Both the position numbers and the translations under genes were made by a program. A stretch of DNA of 64,000 nt from an uncultured Bacteroides sp. (GTDB lineage Bacteria > Bacteroidota > Bacteroidia > Bacteroidales > Bacteroidaceae). The stretch lies in contig CASFPE010000011.1 of NCBI GenBank assembly GCA_949296575.1, positions 99,354 through 163,353 of the forward strand, given 5' to 3'. Positions 53,533 to 62,489 of this stretch are shown one piece after another. The notes beneath the pieces were generated by a model. It was not told the origin of the DNA and searched no databases. It worked only from the letters and a program-made list of their open reading frames with translations. How positions within the stretch are numbered: position 1 is the stretch's first letter; every line of letters begins with the position of its first letter.

Positions 53533-54141
53533 ATGTTTTCTGGAATAGTAGAAGAATATGCAGAGGTGGTGAATGTGGTGAAAGACCGCGACAATTTGCA
53601 CCTGACTTTGAAATGTTCGTTTGCGAATGAGTTGAAAATCGACCAAAGCGTGTCCCACAACGGGGTTTGCCTTACGGTGGTCAGTTTGGGGGACGGCACA
53701 TATACGGTGACAGCCATGAAAGAGACTATTGACCGTTCCAATATAGGCTTGCTGAAAGTGGGTGACAAGGTGAATGTGGAGCGCAGCATGCTGATGAACG
53801 GCCGTTTGGACGGGCATATCGTGCAGGGGCATGTGGATCAAACTGCGGTATGCGCGAACGTGGAAGATGCCAACGGGAGTTGGTATTATACATTTAAGTA
53901 CCATTGGGATGCAGAGATGGCGCGTAAAGGGTATATGGCAGTAGACAAAGGTTCGGTGACAGTGAACGGCGTGAGCCTCACGGTGTGCAATCCTACGGAA
54001 GATTCTTTTCAGGTGGCCATTATTCCGTATACTTATGAACATACCAACTTCCATACCATCCACGAGGGAACAGTGGTTAACATTGAATTTGATATCATCG
54101 GCAAATATATCAGCCGTTTGTTGCAATTAAGCAAGGAATAA
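53533..54141 (+). CDS. ribE: Riboflavin synthase
   Basis: 202 residues from the ATG at 53533 (MFSGIVEEYAEV corresponds to the canonical MFTGIVE start; the in-frame start 12 bases earlier is rejected). Two lumazine-binding repeats, each with LKIDQSVSHNGVCLTV or MAVDKGSVTVNGVSLTV. It dismutates two 6,7-dimethyl-8-ribityllumazine molecules into riboflavin. No FMN riboswitch is seen upstream. The next gene starts two bases after the stop. Confidence 0.95.
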   Translation: MFSGIVEEYAEVVNVVKDRDNLHLTLKCSFANELKIDQSVSHNGVCLTVVSLGDGTYTVTAMKETIDRSNIGLLKVGDKVNVERSMLMNGRLDGHIVQGHVDQTAVCANVEDANGSWYYTFKYHWDAEMARKGYMAVDKGSVTVNGVSLTVCNPTEDSFQVAIIPYTYEHTNFHTIHEGTVVNIEFDIIGKYISRLLQLSKE

Positions 54142-54142
54142 G

Positions 54143-54685
54143 ATGAATGATTTTCTTTCGTTGGCAAAAGCCCGGCAGAGCGACCGGGCTTATGATGCTT
54201 CCCGTCCGGTAGAGCCAGAGAAGATAGAACGTGTCATGGAGGCTGTTCGTTTTGCTCCTTCGGCATGCAATGCCCAGCCGTGGAAGTTTGTGGTAGTGAC
54301 AGAACCGGACTTGGCAGTCAAGGTAGGCAAAGCTGCTGCTGGCCTTGGCATGAACAAGTTTGCAAAGGATGCGCCGGTGCATGTGCTGGTTGTGGAAGAA
54401 CCGGCCAACATCACTTCTTTTCTTGGCAGCAAGATAAAGGACAAGTATTTCCCGTTGGTGGATATTGGCATTGCTGCAGCCCATATTGCGTTGGCCGCCG
54501 AAGATGAAGGATTAGGTTCTTGCATCTTGGGATGGTTTGATGAAAAGGAAATCAAGCGTCTTGTGGGCATTCCTGCTTCACGGCGGTTGTTGTTAGACAT
54601 CACTCTCGGCTATCCTTTAAAGGGAAAACGGGTGAAGTCGCGCAAGGCCAAGGAAAAAGTGGTGTCTTTCAACCGTTACAAATGA
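54143..54685 (+). CDS. Nitroreductase family protein
   Basis: 180 residues. LAKARQSDRAYDASRPVEPEKIERVMEAVRFAPSACNAQPWKFVVV and DIGIAAAHIALAAEDEGLGSCILGWFDEKEIKRLVGIP are typical FMN nitroreductase elements. It follows ribE almost without gap, consistent with a flavin connection; the electron acceptor is unknown. It differs in sequence from the nitroreductase at 39806. It converges on the yihY gene with six bases between the stops. Confidence 0.9.
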   Translation: MNDFLSLAKARQSDRAYDASRPVEPEKIERVMEAVRFAPSACNAQPWKFVVVTEPDLAVKVGKAAAGLGMNKFAKDAPVHVLVVEEPANITSFLGSKIKDKYFPLVDIGIAAAHIALAAEDEGLGSCILGWFDEKEIKRLVGIPASRRLLLDITLGYPLKGKRVKSRKAKEKVVSFNRYK

Positions 54686-54691
54686 GAGGCC

Positions 54692-56014
54692 TTATAAGTC
54701 TTTGAGCAAGATTTTGCTGCTGCTCCGGTAATATTCTTCCCGGGCTTGCAATAATGCGCTCCATTGGTCACGGAATTCCTTGTCACGGTCGATTTTGAAA
54801 TCTTCAGAGCCGTATGTGTCCAAGCGGTCAAGCAGCAAGGCCACGTTCAGCTGGTTGATGTCCAATGCCGGAAGGTAAGCAGCCGTGTTGCTTTTGTTGT
54901 CTTCGGGCGTGATTTCATAGAGGACATGTATTTCTTGCAGTTGGTAAAGCACTTGGTGGACTAATCGTATAGGAATGCGGCACTCCAAGGATATTTCTTC
55001 CGCTGTGTAGGGTTTCTCGTCTTTTTCGAAGCGTTTGCAGATAATAGACATCACCAGGATGCATACGAAGTCGCGGTAGCGGCGGCTGATGTTTTTGGTG
55101 TCTTTTTCAAAGTTGAAGTTGCGGATGTTCTGTCCGGCATATGTCAGTTCCGTACCGAACAGGCAGATGGTCCATGAAATCTGCAACCATAGCAGGAACA
55201 GCGGGATAGCGGCAAAGCTTCCGTAGATGGCGTTGTATTTTGACACCCATATTTGGCTGTCGATGTACAAGTATTGGAAGGCTTGGTAGGCTGTGCCGGC
55301 AATGATTCCGGATGTGAAAGCGTGGCGGAATTTCACTTTCGTGTTGGGCATGAAGATGTACAGGCCGGTGAACATGAACCACGTCAGCACGTAGGGGATT
55401 AGCCGTACAAGGAATTTCAGGATAGGAGCAAGGATGGCAAAGTTCTCCATTCCTTTGATGGCGGTACTCATGAAGATGGAAAGGCCGGATGATACCACGA
55501 TGAGCAAGGGCAGCAGCAGGAGCATGGAGAAATAGTCGGTTACTTTCCGATAAATGCTTCTTCCTTTTTTGATGTCCCATATCCGGTTGAAGGTGATTTC
55601 GATGTTGTTGATTAGGTTGATGACAGTCCATAGCAACAGGATGATCCCGATGCCGATGAATATCCCATTCTTGGTCTGGTCAAGATAGGCGTTCACCCAA
55701 CCCATCAATGTTTCTACTGTCACGCTCTGCCCTGGCATGTTTTCGCGGAGTCCTTCTTCGAGCATGGACGACACGCCGAAGCCGCGTGCGATGGCAAACA
55801 GGATGGCGAGGATGGGGACGATGGAAAGCAAGGTGCTGTAGGTGAGGGCAGAGGCTTTGTTCATGACACGGTCTTGTGTGAACCTCCGCACAGAGATGAT
55901 GATAGTTTTTAGAATGAAATAGAGGGAAGAACGGCTTTTGCTCACCTCGTTTTCAGTAATCCTCCAGATATCGTAGGTGACGAATGTCCATAACCTTTTG
56001 ATTGTTTCCTTCAT
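54692..56014 (-). CDS. YihY/BrkB-like inner membrane protein
   Basis: 440 residues from the ATG at 56014 (MKETIKRLWTFVTYDIWRITENEVS); the longer frames run into RNase P RNA. Six helices with the YihY hallmarks SALTYSTLLSIVPILAILFAIARGFG, GIILLLWTVINLINNIEITFNRIWDI and LFLLWLQISWTICLFGTELTYAGQN. The C-terminal ~130 residues form a soluble winged-helix-like part (KPYTAEEISLECRIPIRLVHQVLYQLQEI). The function is unknown, sometimes wrongly named RNase BN. It lies just downstream of rnpB. Confidence 0.9.
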   Translation of the reverse strand: MKETIKRLWTFVTYDIWRITENEVSKSRSSLYFILKTIIISVRRFTQDRVMNKASALTYSTLLSIVPILAILFAIARGFGVSSMLEEGLRENMPGQSVTVETLMGWVNAYLDQTKNGIFIGIGIILLLWTVINLINNIEITFNRIWDIKKGRSIYRKVTDYFSMLLLLPLLIVVSSGLSIFMSTAIKGMENFAILAPILKFLVRLIPYVLTWFMFTGLYIFMPNTKVKFRHAFTSGIIAGTAYQAFQYLYIDSQIWVSKYNAIYGSFAAIPLFLLWLQISWTICLFGTELTYAGQNIRNFNFEKDTKNISRRYRDFVCILVMSIICKRFEKDEKPYTAEEISLECRIPIRLVHQVLYQLQEIHVLYEITPEDNKSNTAAYLPALDINQLNVALLLDRLDTYGSEDFKIDRDKEFRDQWSALLQAREEYYRSSSKILLKDL

Positions 56015-56049
56015 GGCCTTGTGGTGTGTTAAGGTATGCATTATAAGAA

Positions 56050-56403
56050 AAACAGCCGGCCTGTAAGCCGGGTTCTGTAGCTCCCCGAAAGGAGTGCCTG
56101 CCATTTATCTCGTTTTAATGTCACCATTAAAATCATTGCGGTCTACCCTCCGGCATGGGGCGGGCGACCCTCATGCGCCGGTTTACATGACCTTGCAACT
56201 CCCAAGACGCACAGCCTGCAATGTCGCCATCGCAGCGGTAGGCTCTTACCCTGCCTTCTCACCCTTGCTGCCCTTTCGGGCAGCGGTTGTTTTCTTCTGC
56301 GTTACTCTACCTTCGCAGGCAGCTTCCTGTTAAGAAGTGGGATGCCCTGTGTTGCCCGGACTTTCCTCTTGCTTGGCGCAAGCGGCAGGCCGGCCGACTG
56401 TTT
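56050..56403 (-). ncRNA. rnpB: RNase P RNA (class A)
   Basis: On the minus strand the 5' part has GAGGAAAGTCCGGGC (from 56368), the P4/CR-I signature, and the 3' end ACAGAACCCGGCTTACAG (56061-56078), CR-V. The ends pair as P1 (CCGGCCTG near the 5' end with CAGGCCGG near 56053). The end runs into a T-run after 56050. A TAATTTTGC -7 box at 56410-56418 fits transcription from about 56403. No protein ORF over it is believable. Confidence 0.95.
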
Positions 56404-56409
56404 CGTGCT

Positions 56410-56418
56410 GCAAAATTA
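56410..56418 (-). promoter_or_regulatory. -7 box of rnpB
   Basis: TAATTTTGC on the minus strand at 56410-56418, about seven bases before the predicted 5' end of RNase P RNA. A TTTG lies 24 bases further up. Confidence 0.65.
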
Positions 56419-56445
56419 GGACAAATCCTTGGAATAACCTTGCAA

Positions 56446-56473
56446 AAGGTGTAGAATGTAAGGTGTAGAATGT
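56446..56473. repeat. Two tandem copies of a 14-base unit
   Basis: AAGGTGTAGAATGT occurs twice head to tail between rnpB and degP. Confidence 0.8.
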
Positions 56474-56564
56474 ATGCAATGGCTGGCGTTTTAGCAAAGA
56501 TGTCAGCCAAATTTAAAAAAGCTTGCATGCGGGCGGATAATGAATGCAAATTTGTCAGCGGTCG

Positions 56565-56601
56565 CCGTTAAGCCCTGTTAAGCAGCACCTTGCTCTGTTA
56601 A
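56565..56601 (+). promoter_or_regulatory. Three phased CYGTTAA boxes upstream of degP
   Basis: CCGTTAA at 56565-56571, CTGTTAA at 56575-56581 and CTGTTAA at 56595-56601: start-to-start distances of 10 and 20 bases, i.e. one and two DNA turns. A possible -7 box (GATTTTTGC, 56640-56648) lies downstream. Regulator binding is an inference. The rest of the 309-base gap 56404-56712 holds no gene. Confidence 0.45.
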
Positions 56602-56712
56602 AAGAAAGCAAAAAAGGAAGTTGTGTGGGACAATAGAATGATTTTTGCCTTTATTTTAACGTCGATAAGTTAAACAAATGGCAAATATTAACAATTTAAT
56701 ACGGAAAATAGT

Positions 56713-58242
56713 ATGAAATCGAACGTAAAAGCAATTGTTGGAATAGGGCTTGCCTGCGTAGTGGTCAGTGCGGGCGTAGCCGGAATCACGGCCTATTCAT
56801 TGCAGAAGCCGGAGAAAGAAGTGGTTTCTTTTCAAGAGATGTTCCAGCCTAACCCGAATGTGCGGCTGGCTTCGTATTCCGGCCCTGCGCAACCGGTGGA
56901 CTTGACGCAAGCGGCAGAGACATCCATCCATGCCGTGGTTCATATTAAAGCCAAACAAACTTCGAAGGTGGAGACTGTGCAGCGCATGCCGGACATTTTC
57001 GATTTCTTCTTTGGCGACGGCCAGGGACGCAGCCAGCAAGTGCGTACGCCGGAGCGTGTGGGCTTTGGTTCTGGCGTGATCATTTCGAGGGACGGCTACA
57101 TTGCCACTAACAATCATGTGGTAGACGGGGCAGACGAGATAACAGTGAAGTTGAATGACAACCGTGAGTTTGCCGGAAGGATCATCGGTACCGATCCAAG
57201 CACGGATTTGGCTTTGGTCAAGATTGAAGGCGATGACTTCCCTACTATTCCGATAGGGGATTCTGAGGAACTGAAGGTGGGCGAATGGGTATTGGCTGTC
57301 GGCAACCCGTTTAATCTGACATCTACCGTGACGGCGGGCATTGTAAGCGCCAAGGCTCGGAGCATCGGCATCTATAATGGCGGGGTAGAGTCGTTCATCC
57401 AGACCGATGCTGCTATCAACCAAGGCAACAGTGGGGGCGCATTAGTGAATACCCGTGGCGAGTTGGTTGGCATCAATTCTGCATTGGCTTCTCCTACTGG
57501 TGCTTATTCAGGATATGGTTTTGCCATTCCTACGACCATCATGACCAAGGTGGTGGCCGACTTGAAACAGTATGGGACTGTGCAGCGCGCTGTGTTGGGC
57601 ATCCGGGGTGGTTCCCTTGGAGGGGATGGCGCCATGTCGGACACGCCGATTGACAAGTCGGGGACTACATTGGAAGACAAGCAAAAAGAACTAGGCTGTG
57701 TAGACGGTGTGTGGGTGAATGAAGTGATTGACGGTGGTTCGGCTGCGGCAGCAGGCATCAAGGAGAACGATGTGATTGTCGGTTTGGACGGGAAGGCCAT
57801 CAAGAACATGCCGGAACTTCAGGAGCAATTGGCTAAACACCGTCCGGGCGACAAGGTAAAAGTGAAAGTTATCCGCGATAAGAAGGAGAAGACCATCGAT
57901 GTGACTTTGAAGAACGAACAAGGCACGACGAAAGTCGTGAAGAATGTGGAGATGGACATTCTTGGCGCTGCTTTCCGTGAATTGCCCGACGACATGAAGC
58001 GCCAACTCAATCTGGGCTATGGCTTGGAAGTGACCGGCGTGAACGGTGGAAAAATGGGAGAGGCCGGCATCCGCAAAGGATTTATCATCTTGAAAGTGAA
58101 TAACCGGCAAATGCATAAAGTGAGCGATTTGGAAGATGCCTTGAAAGAGGCTTCGCGCTCGCCGGAGCAAGTGCTGTTCATCACGGGCATATTCCCCTCC
58201 GGAAAACGTGCCAATTATGCGGTAGACCTTTCGCAGGAATAA
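56713..58242 (+). CDS. degP: HtrA/DegP-type periplasmic serine protease
   Basis: 509 residues. N-terminal anchor/signal (AIVGIGLACVVVSAGVAGITAYSL), trypsin-like domain with the triad His135 (ATNNHVV), Asp165 (STDLALV) and Ser240 (NQGNSGGAL), then two PDZ domains (~residues 285-395 and ~415-500; DGGSAAAAGIKENDVIVGLDG; GGKMGEAGIRKGFIILKVNN). It degrades or refolds damaged envelope proteins. Monocistronic, with an unusual upstream region (phased boxes at 56565-56601). Confidence 0.95.
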   Translation: MKSNVKAIVGIGLACVVVSAGVAGITAYSLQKPEKEVVSFQEMFQPNPNVRLASYSGPAQPVDLTQAAETSIHAVVHIKAKQTSKVETVQRMPDIFDFFFGDGQGRSQQVRTPERVGFGSGVIISRDGYIATNNHVVDGADEITVKLNDNREFAGRIIGTDPSTDLALVKIEGDDFPTIPIGDSEELKVGEWVLAVGNPFNLTSTVTAGIVSAKARSIGIYNGGVESFIQTDAAINQGNSGGALVNTRGELVGINSALASPTGAYSGYGFAIPTTIMTKVVADLKQYGTVQRAVLGIRGGSLGGDGAMSDTPIDKSGTTLEDKQKELGCVDGVWVNEVIDGGSAAAAGIKENDVIVGLDGKAIKNMPELQEQLAKHRPGDKVKVKVIRDKKEKTIDVTLKNEQGTTKVVKNVEMDILGAAFRELPDDMKRQLNLGYGLEVTGVNGGKMGEAGIRKGFIILKVNNRQMHKVSDLEDALKEASRSPEQVLFITGIFPSGKRANYAVDLSQE

Positions 58243-58289
58243 CGTGTTATTTTGAATGAGCCTGCTGGCGGGAGTGGTTTAGGGAAGCT

Positions 58290-58413
58290 TCCCAAAGGTT
58301 TTTCAAAAACCTTCTGAAGTGTGGGGTAAAACCTTGGAAGGTTTTTGAAAATCTTCTATGAACTTTTCCTTGCACGATTAATAATCGTACATGTGTACGA
58401 TTATTAATCGTGC
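58290..58413. repeat. Dispersed intergenic element, copy 2, with 42-base palindrome
   Basis: Same order as at 22661-22784: TCCCAAAGGTTTTTCAAAAA, CCTTGGAAGG arm, GAACTTTTCCTTGCACG, then 20-base complementary arms separated by two bases (58372-58413). The arms differ from copy 1 only at the centre (ACATGTGT versus ACACGTGT). It lies in the 391-base gap between degP and the GNAT gene, which has no gene; the rest is AT-rich with a TATTTTTTGC sequence at 58601-58610 before the GNAT start. Confidence 0.85.
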
Positions 58414-58633
58414 GCCTGTTTTTCTTTATAAGTTTCTCTGTTTTCTTGTTTGCTTTTGCTCATGTAAAGGTATGGGCAAATAAACTTTAAAAGGCAAGAT
58501 GGCTTCTGAAGCAATTCGTGGAAAAGCAAAAGCAGGGCATCTATGGCAGACAAGATACAGACGATAATCTCTTGATACGGAGAACTAAATGTGCGAACTT
58601 TATTTTTTGCACAAATTTAAGTAATGTAGCGCA

Positions 58634-59659
58634 ATGGAACAGAAAACGACTCATCAGCTGACTACTTCGCGTTTGATTCTCCGCCCTTGGCGGGAATCGG
58701 ATGCAGAAGCCTTGTATAAATACGCCAAAGACCCTGCCATCGGTCCCGTTGCGGGCTGGCCTCCCCATGCTTCGGTAGCGGACAGTTTGGAAATAATCCG
58801 CACGGTGTTTGCCGCTCCCGAAACGTATGCGGTGGTATTGAAAGCAACGGACGAGCCGGTAGGCAGTGTGGGAATCATCTTCGGAGACGGTTTGCACAGT
58901 GCTGAAATGCAGGCGGGCGAGGCGGAGATAGGCTATTGGATAGGTGTGCCTTATTGGGGGCAAGGACTGATACCCGAAGCCGTGCGCTGCCTGCTGAAAC
59001 GGTGTTTTGGGGATTTGGGAATGACCGCCGTCTGGTGCGGGTATTATGACGGCAACGAGAAATCCCGGCGTGTGATGGAGAAATGCGGTTTCCGTTTTCA
59101 TCATACGGAAGAAGGCAAGACTTCTCCGCTTGGTGATGTCCGCACGGAGCATTTCATGCGGATGACGAAGGGGGAATGGGAATCTGCTCAACATTTATCT
59201 ATACGTACGTTGACAGAACAAGATATTCCGGAAATGCGGGAATTGTTCCGCGCCACCGTTCTTACTATCAATTCCAAAGACTACACGAAAGAGGCAGTGG
59301 AAGACTGGGCTTCGTGCGGGGATAGCGTAGAGTATTGGAAAGAGCTGTTCGCAAAGAACAATTATATCGGTGCGCTTGACGGGCAAGGCAGAATCGTAGG
59401 TTTTTCCTCTATGAATACCGAAGGCTATTTGCACTCTATGTTTGTCCACAAGGATTGGCAAGAAAAGGGTGTGGCAACCTTGTTGCTTTCGGAAGTGGAA
59501 AAGATAGCTCGTGGATACGAGGTGCATAAAATAAGCGTAGAAGTAAGCATTACCGCACGGCCTTTCTTCGAGAAGCGTGGCTACAAGGTGGTGAAGGAAC
59601 AGAAGGCGAGAGCCAACCAGCTTTGGCTGACAAACTATGTGATGGAAAAGGCTGTATGA
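58634..59659 (+). CDS. Tandem GNAT N-acetyltransferase (two fused domains)
   Basis: 341 residues. The first domain (~1-180) is RimJ/RimL-like: TSRLILRPWRESDAEALYKYAKDP, IGYWIGVPYWGQGLIPEAVRCLLKRCF, NEKSRRVMEKCGFRF. The second (~185-341) is a different GNAT type: IRTLTEQDIPEMRELFRATV, SMFVHKDWQEKGVATLLLSEVEKIAR (acetyl-CoA loop), SITARPFFEKRGYKVVKEQ. Both loops look intact, so both halves may be active. Acceptors are unknown. The stop overlaps a short downstream frame. Confidence 0.88.
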   Translation: MEQKTTHQLTTSRLILRPWRESDAEALYKYAKDPAIGPVAGWPPHASVADSLEIIRTVFAAPETYAVVLKATDEPVGSVGIIFGDGLHSAEMQAGEAEIGYWIGVPYWGQGLIPEAVRCLLKRCFGDLGMTAVWCGYYDGNEKSRRVMEKCGFRFHHTEEGKTSPLGDVRTEHFMRMTKGEWESAQHLSIRTLTEQDIPEMRELFRATVLTINSKDYTKEAVEDWASCGDSVEYWKELFAKNNYIGALDGQGRIVGFSSMNTEGYLHSMFVHKDWQEKGVATLLLSEVEKIARGYEVHKISVEVSITARPFFEKRGYKVVKEQKARANQLWLTNYVMEKAV

Positions 59660-59784
59660 ACATCTTGAAATCCCTCATAATATGGCTTTGCTTTATCCCC
59701 GTAGCCATCCTCAATGGCGGGCTGAGGGAATATGTATTGGCGAAGGCTATCGGAGAGGAATGGGCATTGCAAGATGCGGATTGA
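59656..59784 (+). pseudogene. Remnant of a small membrane protein gene
   Basis: A 42-codon frame starting in the GNAT stop (ATGA): MNILKSLIIWLCFIPVAILN and on to GGLREYVLAKAIGEEWAL, then a stop. This looks like the first helix of a longer multi-helix membrane protein that is cut off; the ~100 bases after the stop contain no continuation in the same frame that I recognise. It may be a true truncated gene or a small single-span protein. Confidence 0.5.
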
Positions 59785-59885
59785 AAGAAGTAATATGGAC
59801 AACAACTTTGCATCGCATCGGGAAAGGCGAAATAAACGGGTTGTTGCAAATAGCTTCATTCTACATCGTCAATTTTGAATAATAA

Positions 59886-59929
59886 AAAACACCCGACTTT
59901 ACATTCTTGTATGTAAAAGTCGGGTGTTT
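59886..59929. terminator. Terminator between GNAT locus and tRNA-Asp
   Basis: AACACCCGACTTTTACAT-type stem (59886-59904 with 59910-59929) with A-run and T-run at the outer ends; works on both strands. Confidence 0.85.
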
Positions 59930-59961
59930 AATTTTCAAAACATTGAAAGTCAATGTTATTG

Positions 59962-60036
59962 CGGTGCGGACGGGACTCGAACCCGCGACCCCATGCGTGA
60001 CAGGCATGTATTCTAACCAGGCTGAACTACCGCACC
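59962..60036 (-). tRNA. tRNA-Asp (GTC)
   Basis: 75 bases on the minus strand. Acceptor arms GGTGCGG / CCGCACC, D-loop AGCCTGGTTA, anticodon stem-loop CATGC-CTGTCAC-GCATG with anticodon GTC, T-loop GGTTCGAGTCCC, and a G discriminator. The CCA end is not fully encoded. The promoter is TTG (60105-60107), 19 bases, TACATTTGC (60077-60085) on the minus strand. Confidence 0.95.
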
Positions 60037-60076
60037 ATCCTTTTGTTCATGATAGCTTTCTCTCCTGAAAGCGGCT

Positions 60077-60107
60077 GCAAATGTAGCCATATTTTTTTAT
60101 CTGGCAA
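60077..60107 (-). promoter_or_regulatory. Promoter of tRNA-Asp
   Basis: Minus-strand TTG (60105-60107), 19-base spacer, TACATTTGC (60077-60085); the tRNA begins 40 bases downstream. Confidence 0.75.
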
Positions 60108-60183
60108 TATGTAATGCATGCTTTTTTCGGGCGGGATGAAAAAAAGTGTGGCAGATGCCTTAATTTTGGGGTAACGGATCTTG

Positions 60184-60214
60184 TTGTAGATAAGATAATA
60201 ATTCGTACTTTTGT
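60184..60214 (+). promoter_or_regulatory. Promoter of rarA
   Basis: TTG at 60184-60186, 19 bases, TACTTTTGT at 60206-60214, 22 bases before the ATG at 60237. This rules out the in-frame ATG at 60114. Confidence 0.75.
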
Positions 60215-60236
60215 TCATGGAATAAAAGTCAAGAAT

Positions 60237-61511
60237 ATGTCACAGCCATTGGCAGAAAGAATGCGTCCGAGGAGTTTGGATGAATACATCGGGCAAAAAC
60301 ATTTGGTAGGCGAAGGGGCGGTTTTGCGGAAAATGATAGACGCAGGTCGTATTTCCTCATTTATATTATGGGGGCCTCCCGGTGTGGGCAAAACCACGTT
60401 GGCAAGGATTATTGCCAACAAGCTGGAAACGCCGTTCTACACCTTGAGCGCCGTCACGTCGGGAGTGAAGGACGTGCGCGATGTGATTGAGAAGGCCAAG
60501 CGCGGAACTTTTTTTTCACAGGCCAGCCCGATCCTTTTTATCGACGAGATTCATCGTTTCAGCAAGTCGCAGCAAGATTCCCTTTTGGGCGCAGTGGAGA
60601 CGGGGACAGTGACGCTCATCGGAGCTACTACGGAGAATCCTTCGTTTGAAGTCATCCGCCCGTTGCTTTCCCGTTGCCAGTTGTATGTCTTGAAACCGTT
60701 GGAACGTGACGATCTGTTGGAATTGTTGCACCGGGCAATCGCTTCCGACATGGTGATGAAAGAGAAACAAGTGCAACTGGAGGAGACGGATGCTATGTTG
60801 CGCTATTCGGGAGGGGATGCCCGCAAATTGCTGAACATATTGGAACTGGTGGTGGAGGCTGAATCAGATGTGCCGGTTGTGGTCACGGATGCGAAAGTGG
60901 TGGATCGTTTGCAGCAGAACCCATTGGCTTACGACAAAGACGGAGAGATGCATTATGACATCATATCGGCCTTTATCAAATCGATAAGGGGAAGCGACCC
61001 TGACGCGGCCATCTATTGGCTGGCCCGCATGGTGGAAGGCGGGGAAGATCCGGCTTTCATCGCGCGCCGTTTGCTCATATCGGCAGCAGAAGACATCGGG
61101 TTGGCCAATCCCAACGCTCTGTTGCTGGCAAATGCCTGCTTCGATGCGGTGATGAAAATAGGATGGCCGGAGGGGAGGATTCCGCTTGCGGAAACCACAG
61201 TCTATCTTGCCACAAGCCCTAAGAGCAACTCTGCCTATATGGCCGTCAATGATGCGCTGGAAGAAGTTCGCCAATCTGGCAACCAGCCAGTGCCGTTGCA
61301 TTTGCGGAACGCGCCGACCAAGCTGATGAAACAGTTGGGATATGGCAAGGACTACAAATATGCCCATGACTATGCCAGGCATTTTGTGGAACAGCAGTTC
61401 CTGCCGGATCAGTTGACGGACAAGCGGTTTTGGCATCCGCAGGCGAATGCGGCGGAGAACCGTTTGAAAGAACACATGAAATCCCTGTGGGGCGACAAGT
61501 ATAATGAATAG
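60237..61511 (+). CDS. rarA: Replication-associated recombination protein A (AAA+ ATPase)
   Basis: 424 residues from the ATG at 60237 (MSQPLAERMRPRSLDEYIGQKHLVGEG is the family start). Walker A GPPGVGKTT, Walker B LFIDEIHRF, sensor ATTENPSFEV with the arginine finger LLSRC, then the C-terminal tetramerisation domain (DPDAAIYWLARMVEGGEDPAFIARRLLISAAEDIGLANP). Also known as MgsA; acts at stalled forks with RecA and SSB. A 2-hydroxyacid dehydrogenase gene follows after 21 bases. Confidence 0.95.
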   Translation: MSQPLAERMRPRSLDEYIGQKHLVGEGAVLRKMIDAGRISSFILWGPPGVGKTTLARIIANKLETPFYTLSAVTSGVKDVRDVIEKAKRGTFFSQASPILFIDEIHRFSKSQQDSLLGAVETGTVTLIGATTENPSFEVIRPLLSRCQLYVLKPLERDDLLELLHRAIASDMVMKEKQVQLEETDAMLRYSGGDARKLLNILELVVEAESDVPVVVTDAKVVDRLQQNPLAYDKDGEMHYDIISAFIKSIRGSDPDAAIYWLARMVEGGEDPAFIARRLLISAAEDIGLANPNALLLANACFDAVMKIGWPEGRIPLAETTVYLATSPKSNSAYMAVNDALEEVRQSGNQPVPLHLRNAPTKLMKQLGYGKDYKYAHDYARHFVEQQFLPDQLTDKRFWHPQANAAENRLKEHMKSLWGDKYNE

Positions 61512-61532
61512 CAGAAACAGGAGGTTGTAAAG

Positions 61533-62489
61533 ATGAAAATTGTAGTATTGGATGGTTATGCCTTGAATCCGGGCGATTTGTCGTGGAACGGTTTGTCGGC
61601 ATTGGGTGATTGTGTGGTGCATGACCGCACGGCGCCGGAAGATGTATTGGCGCGTTCCGAAGGGGCGGAAGTGCTTTTGACAAACAAGACGGTGCTGGAT
61701 GGGGCTTGCATAGCTTCGTTGCCCGATTTGAAGTATATCGGCGTGTTGGCCACGGGTTATAACGTGGTAGACGTTGAAGCAGCGAAGGCGCGTGGCATTG
61801 TGGTGACGAACATTCCGGCTTATAGTACGCAGTCGGTGGCGCAGATGGTGTTTGCTCATCTTTTGAACATCACCAACCATGTGGCGCATTATGCCCGCGA
61901 GGTGCATGAAGGACAATGGATGCACAGTGCTGATTTTGCATATTGGAACACACCATTGGTGGAATTGGCTGGCTTGAAGATGGGAATCGTGGGCTTAGGC
62001 CATACCGGGATGGCCACGGCGCGTTTGGCGTTGGCCTTTGGGATGGAGGTGTATGCTTTTACGTCCAAGCGGGGGAACGAGTTGCCGGAAGGCGTGCATC
62101 CCGTCTCGCTTGATGAAGTGTTTGCTGCTTGCGACGTGGTGAGTCTCCATTGTCCGCTGACTCCGGGTACAAGGCATTTGGTCAATGCGGAACGTTTGTC
62201 GAAGATGAAGCCTTCCGCCATCCTCATCAACACGGGGCGCGGCCCTTTGGTGGATGAACAGGCTTTGGCCGATGCGCTTGCGCATAAAGTGATAGCTGCT
62301 GCGGGCCTTGACGTGCTTTCAGAAGAACCTCCTCGTTCCGGCAGCCCTTTGTTTGGCGTGGAGAATTGTTATATTACCCCACATATTGCATGGGCTACGC
62401 GTGCGGCGCGCCAAAGGTTGATGGGTATCGCCGTGGACAACTTGAAAGAGTTCCTTTCAGGGCATATTGTAAATAACGTAGCATTATGA
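61533..62489 (+). CDS. D-2-hydroxyacid dehydrogenase (glycerate dehydrogenase-like)
   Basis: 318 residues. NAD-binding GLGHTGMATARLA, catalytic Arg in INTGRGPLVDEQAL, Glu in DVLSEEPP and His in YITPHIAWAT, the full set for this family. LATGYNVVDVEAAKARGIVVTNIPAYSTQSVAQMVFAHLL is the substrate-domain signature seen in glycerate/hydroxypyruvate enzymes. The exact substrate is not certain. Likely in one transcript with rarA. Confidence 0.92.
   Translation: MKIVVLDGYALNPGDLSWNGLSALGDCVVHDRTAPEDVLARSEGAEVLLTNKTVLDGACIASLPDLKYIGVLATGYNVVDVEAAKARGIVVTNIPAYSTQSVAQMVFAHLLNITNHVAHYAREVHEGQWMHSADFAYWNTPLVELAGLKMGIVGLGHTGMATARLALAFGMEVYAFTSKRGNELPEGVHPVSLDEVFAACDVVSLHCPLTPGTRHLVNAERLSKMKPSAILINTGRGPLVDEQALADALAHKVIAAAGLDVLSEEPPRSGSPLFGVENCYITPHIAWATRAARQRLMGIAVDNLKEFLSGHIVNNVAL

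Noticed and set aside
54692..56014. RNase BN annotation for the YihY-type protein
   Set aside because: That name came from an old misassignment; the protein is a multi-helix membrane protein with no nuclease motif.
56094..56333. 79-codon plus-strand frame
   Set aside because: Lies wholly inside RNase P RNA on the other strand.
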